Shown here: in pieces, positions 41,040 through 64,000 of the stretch
Layout: each line of letters opens with the position of its first letter
How positions within the stretch are numbered: position 1 is the stretch's first letter
NCBI GenBank assembly: GCA_009760855.2
Contig: WPIO01000013.1
Coordinates: 7,090,001-7,154,000 of the forward strand
Source: Cristatella mucedo
Lineage: Eukaryota; Bryozoa; Phylactolaemata; Cristatellidae
Length of the DNA: 64,000 nt
Direction: 5' to 3'
The notes under the pieces: generated by a model
Told to the model about the DNA's origin: nothing
The model's input: the letters and a program-made list of their open reading frames with translations, nothing else
The model's database searches: none
Translations under genes and position numbers: made by a program

Positions 41040-41730
41040 GATGATGAACGTAGTGACGTAGTTCTGTCTCGGCTTGATTATTGTAATTCCCTTTTGGCTG
41101 GGCTACCAAAGAAAGCTATTAGGCCACTGCAGCTGACTGTGAAAATGGCTGCAAGGCTTATCTTCAAGTCCCAGAGGTTTGAGCACGTGTCTTCCTTGCT
41201 AAAAGAGCAAGGATGGCTGCCAGTTGATCAATGGATGCAGAGCAAAGTCCTTACGCTGACCAATACGGCCCGCCACGGTTTGGCTCCTCCATACCTAGCT
41301 GAACTGCTGCACCAGTTAAAGCCTCTTCGCGCCCTCAGGTCCTGTGGGGACAATAAAATAGCTGTTCCACTCCTCCGCTTAAAGACCGTTGGCGACAGAA
41401 GCTTTAGCTCTGCAGGTCCTAGACTGTGGAACTCGCTTCCACAACTCTTACGGCACGACAACTACTCTCCTGCTGCCGGCTATGGCTCATCCTTTTCAGC
41501 GGTCCTGAGCTGCTACTTCCATGCTACTCACTACCTCAACTGCTCTCCTGACTCTGCTATGCTTCCCAACTTTCTCTTTGTTGCGTGAGACGAAGTCTGT
41601 TGGGTACCGAATGCGTACCGAAAGCCACTTAGGCTGTGAGTGCCCTATGCAAAACTCTCCTGCGTAACACCTAAATAGTCATTATGGTTTTGTGGAGTTA
41701 CAGTCGGAGATACATTAGATTACATCTATT
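41040..41730 (+). mobile_element. LINE (CR1/L2-type) family B, C-terminal end
   Basis: Best copy of family B. Frames read SRLDYCNSLLAGLPKKAIRP, LQLTVKMAARLIF, then LLKEQGWLPVDQW, HGLAPPYLAELL, RLKTVGDRSFSSAGPRLWNS and LPQLLRHDNYS. This is the usual C-terminus of CR1/L2 reverse transcriptases. The 3' UTR ends with GTGGAGTTACAGTCGGAGAT and ACATTA, with no hairpin tail of the family A type. Confidence 0.9.
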
Positions 41731-41854
41731 TCTATGAATAGCGTACCATTTGCCTAACCGAATAATATTCCCTATATATGTAAATATATTAAGGATCCCA
41801 ATAAGGGGTTCCGTTTAAATATGATAGTTAGGATGCCAGCTTAATTTAACCCAT

Positions 41855-41975
41855 GGGTAAGGATTCTCCCCTGCAATGACCGGGGTCGTTGGTTCGAGCT
41901 CTACGGCACATATAAATCGTCAGGATAGAGATTAAGATCTCCTACGGAGCTAGGGGTTATATTTTTTTATATTTC
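41855..41975 (+). repeat. tRNA-headed SINE, family C
   Basis: Plus-strand tRNA-like head with B-box TGGTTCGAGCTC, then GGCACATATAAATCG, GGATAGAGATTAAGATCTCC and TACGGAGCTAGGGG, followed by a T-rich tail. It is related to 10285-10420. Confidence 0.6.
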
Positions 41976-42407
41976 AAGAAAAAAATGTAGTACCATGTAT
42001 GGTTTCAGTTTTTTTTAACTGGCTGCGGCTGTTGAGGCCCCAGGAGTTGACAAAGCTATTTACAGCATTGTGTGCATGAAGATAGAGGGGTATTACCTCA
42101 GAGCGACGCTAGTGAGTCACAGTATCTGCCACAATATACGCACGTAACTGAGCACGACAGCCATAAAAGAGCACTCATATCACAATATAATAAGTCCTTG
42201 TCCAGCAGCGTACAACAGTTTATTCGACAGCCACACAGAGCTACAGCTGTCAATCGTAACTAGTCTTAGTCATTTAGTGGGGGAAGAAAATAATATATGC
42301 CACGGTAAGCAGCCGATGAATAGATTTCATCACTTAGCTCAGCTCCAGGTTCCGAATGGATGGTGAGCCGCCTGAATGAGAAACTGCGCTTCTATTTTAC
42401 ATTCTAA
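41976..42407. other. Intergenic, no feature recognised
   Basis: No coding or repeat match seen. Confidence 0.5.
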
Positions 42408-43765
42408 TAATAATAGTAATAATAATAATACTAATAAATTTGATACAGCGCCCTCAGAGAACTCTGTCTCTCTAGGCACTTTTAATTTGCTGCAAAGGAA
42501 ACACGATCAATTCTATTCAGATTAGGTTTTAAGAAACAGCATATTCTGGCCTATTTAAGCAGCGAATTCTAGCCTATTTCCGGGTTATAAAGTCACATTT
42601 ATTCTTCCGATCAACCTAAATTAATAGAATAGAAGACAGAATAGACGAGCCGCCGAGTTCGACACCAGCTGCTTACCGGGCAGGATCCTGAATAAAGTCA
42701 GATGCAATAATATAGATTCTGTATTACAAATGCTTGAACTAGTTTTGACTGTCGTACTCTTAGCTAAGCAGGCCCCATTTTGGCAATGTCATTAACTAAA
42801 AAAGGCCGATTTAGTCGAGTTAATGTGCTCATCTAACCAAGAGTTTGAAACAGTAAGTCAATATTACGGGCAAACATCACTGAGAATAGCAGTGGGAATA
42901 GTAAATCTATATTACGGGCAGACGTTCTACAAGTGACGATAGCTTAACCAATCTTGAAAGTGAGGCCTTCCATCCTTCGGTGACACTAAGTTACCCATAC
43001 CTACTAGGTTAGTCGTAGTTAAAGTTGGGGAATTTAGTGGCCACCCAAATGCAAATGTCGTCGGTGCAGGCAGTAAGGGAATTGTGATAGTCGGATGTGG
43101 TTCAAAGCTTACAGAGGTTGAAGATTAGATCGAATTGAGTGTCGTCGGGGTAAAAATGAAAGCCAAGATTGTGTTTGGCGATGACATTTGCATGAGAGAG
43201 TTTATTGATAGGGAGAAGGCAAGAAGGCATAGGACCAAACCCTGAGATACCCCATACTTTAGAGAGTCCCTAAATTACCGACAGCCGTTTACATTTACAC
43301 TCGGATACTTCTCTCTGAGGTTGAACCCAACCCATCTTGGCATTGTGCCAGTAATACATGTGGACATAGGGAGGCATTACAAAAGCATCTGGCGCTCAGC
43401 AGTGTCACGTGCTGCTGATAGATCCAGGAGTACTAGCAGAGAGACCCAACCCTGACCGGCATTGCTCAAAAAGTTATTGCGACACCGCAGTCGAACAGTT
43501 TCTGTGGAAGGGTTAGCTCTAAGCCGTGATTAGAACTTGCTAGCAAAAGCTGACGAGTTGATGTAAGCGTTTAGTTGCTGCCACCACTATTTTTAGTGCC
43601 TTGGATAGGAATGGCAAAAGAAAGACTAGACGAATGTTACTCACATTTTCACGAACTCGGTCAAACTTTTCAATAAATGGCCTGGAAGCTACCGTTTTTC
43701 AGTGGAAAGTGATTTAATTGGTAGTCGGGGAAAATTTACAATATTTGTTATGGTGGGCGAACCAA
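42408..43765 (-). mobile_element. LINE family A copy, long but decayed
   Basis: Minus strand from an AAT tail at 42408 through the thumb region. The palm (a reading like KYGVSQGLVL near 43260) and the stretch equivalent to LLDLSAAFDT near 43430 follow. This is one of the furthest 5' extensions of family A in the window. Many stops and frame breaks. Confidence 0.8.
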
Positions 43766-43861
43766 TAGCTCTATGCACTCAAGAGAACTGCTCAAAGGAT
43801 CTCAGGACAGATGGTGTTTTTTAGCCTGGGAGACAAGTTTAGCGACACACCGTGTGTGAGA

Positions 43862-44279
<418 letters not shown>

Positions 44280-44811
44280 TAGTGTCCACAAAGGCAGCAG
44301 GACTGGCAGAAAGTACAGACCTAGCCAAAGGTCACATGACCAGCTCGGCTGTGGTTTAACCGTGTCACAACAAGAGTTATAATACCAGCGCCAACTTTCT
44401 ATCCGTGAACTATAAAATTCACCGCAAGAGTAGCAATAACTAAGAGTTATAATATTATAAATATATGATAACAAGAGAGGTATAAACGCGAAGACACTCA
44501 AGACATTTGATTAGCAGGAAGTCCCATTTGTAGCACACTAAATCATGCTAATCTAAGGGTAAGCTCTAAAAGCACACCGACAAAGACGAGCTCACTGGTA
44601 TGCTGGGTAAGCCGAGCCGAACAAATGGGTCTGTCGCTGAGACATCAATGGTGAAATGTCATTGCAGGTGGGGACCGAAGCCGGAAGCGAGTTCCAAACT
44701 TTCTGGGCATAGGAATGAAGGCTCCAACTCCAAAAATATCTATTGCGATGAGCTGCAAGACGAATGGAAGGCCAGGAAAACCTGAATCGGCTTGCAGGGT
44801 CAAAGGCAAGA
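44280..44811. other. Spacer between GA arrays
   Basis: No gene recognised. The minus-strand reading RLAAHRNRYFW...SYAQKVWNSLPASV near 44600-44790 resembles the LINE C-terminal [14 protein letters not shown], so a decayed LINE fragment is likely at about 44590-44800. Confidence 0.5.
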
Positions 44812-45005
<194 letters not shown>

Positions 45006-45010
<5 letters not shown>

Positions 45011-45163
45011 AGGCGGTTGCTTTCCACGACCTCGGTCTCGAGGTTGTGGGTTGCAATCCTGTGGTGGACAATCGTGTATTGCCGCTGCAAGAGATGGTGA
45101 TAGCCGTAAAGGCTCTTCTGTAGCTATGCAAAAGAGGCTGTAAATCAGCTAGTATTTTTTTAG
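45006..45163 (+). repeat. tRNA-derived SINE, family A, head truncated
   Basis: Plus strand from GGTAAGGCGGTTGCTTTCC through the B-box region GGTTGTGGGTTGCAATCC, body GGTGATAGCCGTAAAGGCTC and end AATCAGCTAGTATTTTTTTA. The first part of the A-box is replaced by the GA array. Confidence 0.85.
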
Positions 45164-45299
45164 TGCAGCTCAGACAGACGCCATGTGCTGCGGCAGCTAC
45201 GCCGTTGAAGACAGACCGGACGACAGTTTAATTGTGAACCGTTTGCAGACGATTAAGGCTTAGGCTAGGAGTCCCGAATAAAGAGAGTGGCAGCAATAC

Positions 45300-45722
45300 G
45301 AACGCGATGTCGTGAGCGCGCGAGCTCTTAATCGGTAGCTGGCCAAAGCAGGCGGCGGTCGGGGGCTGCAGGCAGGCCGAGGCAGCCAACCCCGGCAGCG
45401 GCGGCGCGGCGATGGCGGCAGCTCGACGCTGCGAAATAGGGAGCGGCATCGACCAGCCGCACCGCACGAATGACGTCAGCACGCGCGACCCGTTTCCATT
45501 ACTCAAGACGAGCATAAGCTTGGAACACCGCGAAGCGCTCGCTCGCTTCGACCGCGCCCGCCGGACGCCGACCGACGAGCTCCGCCCCACTCGGCCGTCC
45601 CGGCAGCGGGAGGTGACCCCGAGCCTCGTTCTGCGACGACACTTCCGTGTACGGCCAGTGGGCCGCCGGCTGATCTTGTAATTGTGTTTTATGGATAAAA
45701 TGGTTCGCACTTAGCAGTACCA
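45300..45722 (+). promoter_or_regulatory. CpG-rich 5' region of NCKAP1
   Basis: A CpG-dense stretch (for example GGCGGCGCGGCGATGGCGGC near 45400) immediately upstream of the NCKAP1 ATG. A 90-codon open frame at 45412-45681 overlaps it and would be an upstream ORF if transcription starts before 45412. I see no TATA box. Confidence 0.5.
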
Positions 45723-61429
<15,707 letters not shown>

Positions 61430-61481
61430 GTAAGCTAGCCGATTGTGACTCCCCCCTCTCCTTTCTCCGAGACCTTTGCAT

Positions 61482-61557
61482 AATAATAATAATAATAATG
61501 CACTTGATAAAGCGCCCTCAGAGAGCTTAATCTCTCGCTAGGCGCTTTACATTTGCA
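61482..61557 (-). mobile_element. LINE family A 3' tail only
   Basis: Starts 50 bp after the exon 11 donor. AAT run, CACTTGATAAAGCGCCCTCA, GAGAGCTTAATCTCTCGCTA and GGCGCTTTACATTTGC. Only the hairpin tail is present, i.e. an extremely 5'-truncated insertion. Confidence 0.85.
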
Positions 61558-63553
<1,996 letters not shown>

Positions 63554-63864
63554 GCACCACCACACTGGAGTCATTTCTCTCTTCGTTGAGCCTGTTGAGC
63601 TCCTCGGCGCTCTCTACAAACAGCTGTCTGGGCTGTCTGCTACATGCCACTCACTACTCGGCAGTGCAGTGGCAGCTGTTTAGCTGCCTTAGGCATCTGT
63701 TATGGGCCACCTTTAGTTCCACTGCTCGCAAATGAGCCGATATGGATGGCACTTACTGTGTTTACAATTTCATCATGAAAGGGCCAGCTGCCGGCATCTG
63801 CTCTTCAGAAGTGACATAGCGTCAGCAGGAGTACATGATGTTTGCATTGGCCGTGTACAGCTCT

Positions 63865-63946
63865 GCTGCTGCAAGCGGCTGTGATAGCCTTTAAGGCTCT
63901 TCTGCTGCTATACAGAAAGAGGCTGTTAAATCAGCTAAAAAAAATT
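63865..63946 (+). repeat. tRNA-derived SINE, family A, 3' half
   Basis: GCTGCTGCAAGCGGCTGTGA, TAGCCTTTAAGGCTCTTCTG and GGCTGTTAAATCAGCTA. The tRNA head is missing. Confidence 0.8.
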
Positions 63947-63954
63947 GGTGCATT

Positions 63955-64000
63955 AGGGTGCCATTAACCACACTTGCGTGCTGACCTGTGCATGTCACCC
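63955..64000 (+). mobile_element. Start of a LINE family A 3' UTR fragment, cut by the window
   Basis: ACCACACTTGCGTGCTGACC and TGTGCATGTCACC match the 3' UTR motifs of other plus-strand copies; it continues past the right edge. Confidence 0.55.

Noticed and set aside
41094-41588. Host protein gene of 164 residues
   Set aside because: The motifs (DYCNSLLAGLP, RLWNSLPQ) are the C-terminus of a LINE reverse transcriptase, repeated at 28195 and 32498.

Overview
This is an intron-rich animal nuclear genome window. Four conserved eukaryotic genes can be read from split exons: casein kinase 1 alpha (minus strand), the RNA polymerase I/III subunit RPAC2/POLR1D (plus), a Polo-like kinase of the PLK1 type (plus) and the first ~416 codons of NCKAP1/Hem, a WAVE-complex subunit (plus, running off the right edge). 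Large introns, abundant non-LTR retrotransposon debris of the CR1/L2 type, tRNA-derived SINEs, a dead Tc1/mariner copy and long GA microsatellites all fit an invertebrate metazoan. I cannot name the species from the sequence.

Layout: 1-4.7 kb holds SINE copies, a possible lysine-rich terminal exon and a near-identical second copy of the CK1-alpha 3' end. From 4.8 to 22.3 kb lies CK1-alpha, read right to left, with five exons found and two expected exons not located; its introns are full of LINE and SINE fragments. The CK1-alpha start (22,276) and the POLR1D start (22,612) face away from each other across a ~335 bp shared promoter region. From 23.5 to 29.5 kb are a decayed LINE reverse transcriptase, a SINE and a second LINE family. 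PLK occupies 29,635-36,376 with eleven exons giving a complete 615-residue reading, followed by a poly(A) signal. From 36.4 to 45.7 kb is repeat-dominated intergenic DNA ending in two large GA arrays and a CpG-rich NCKAP1 5' region. NCKAP1 exons 1-11 lie between 45,723 and 61,429; the rest of the gene is beyond the window.

The four genes are housekeeping or cell-division genes and do not form a dedicated pathway: CK1-alpha (Wnt/Hedgehog and general signalling kinase), POLR1D (rRNA/tRNA transcription), PLK (mitosis) and NCKAP1 (Arp2/3 actin control through Rac and WAVE).

The most interesting non-genic signal is a shared 3' tail. The dominant LINE family and at least one tRNA-headed SINE family end in the same short hairpin-forming segment followed by an ATT/AAT-type simple repeat. 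At least one copy carries paired changes that keep both stems. This looks like a LINE-SINE partnership in which the SINE borrowed the LINE's 3' recognition hairpin.
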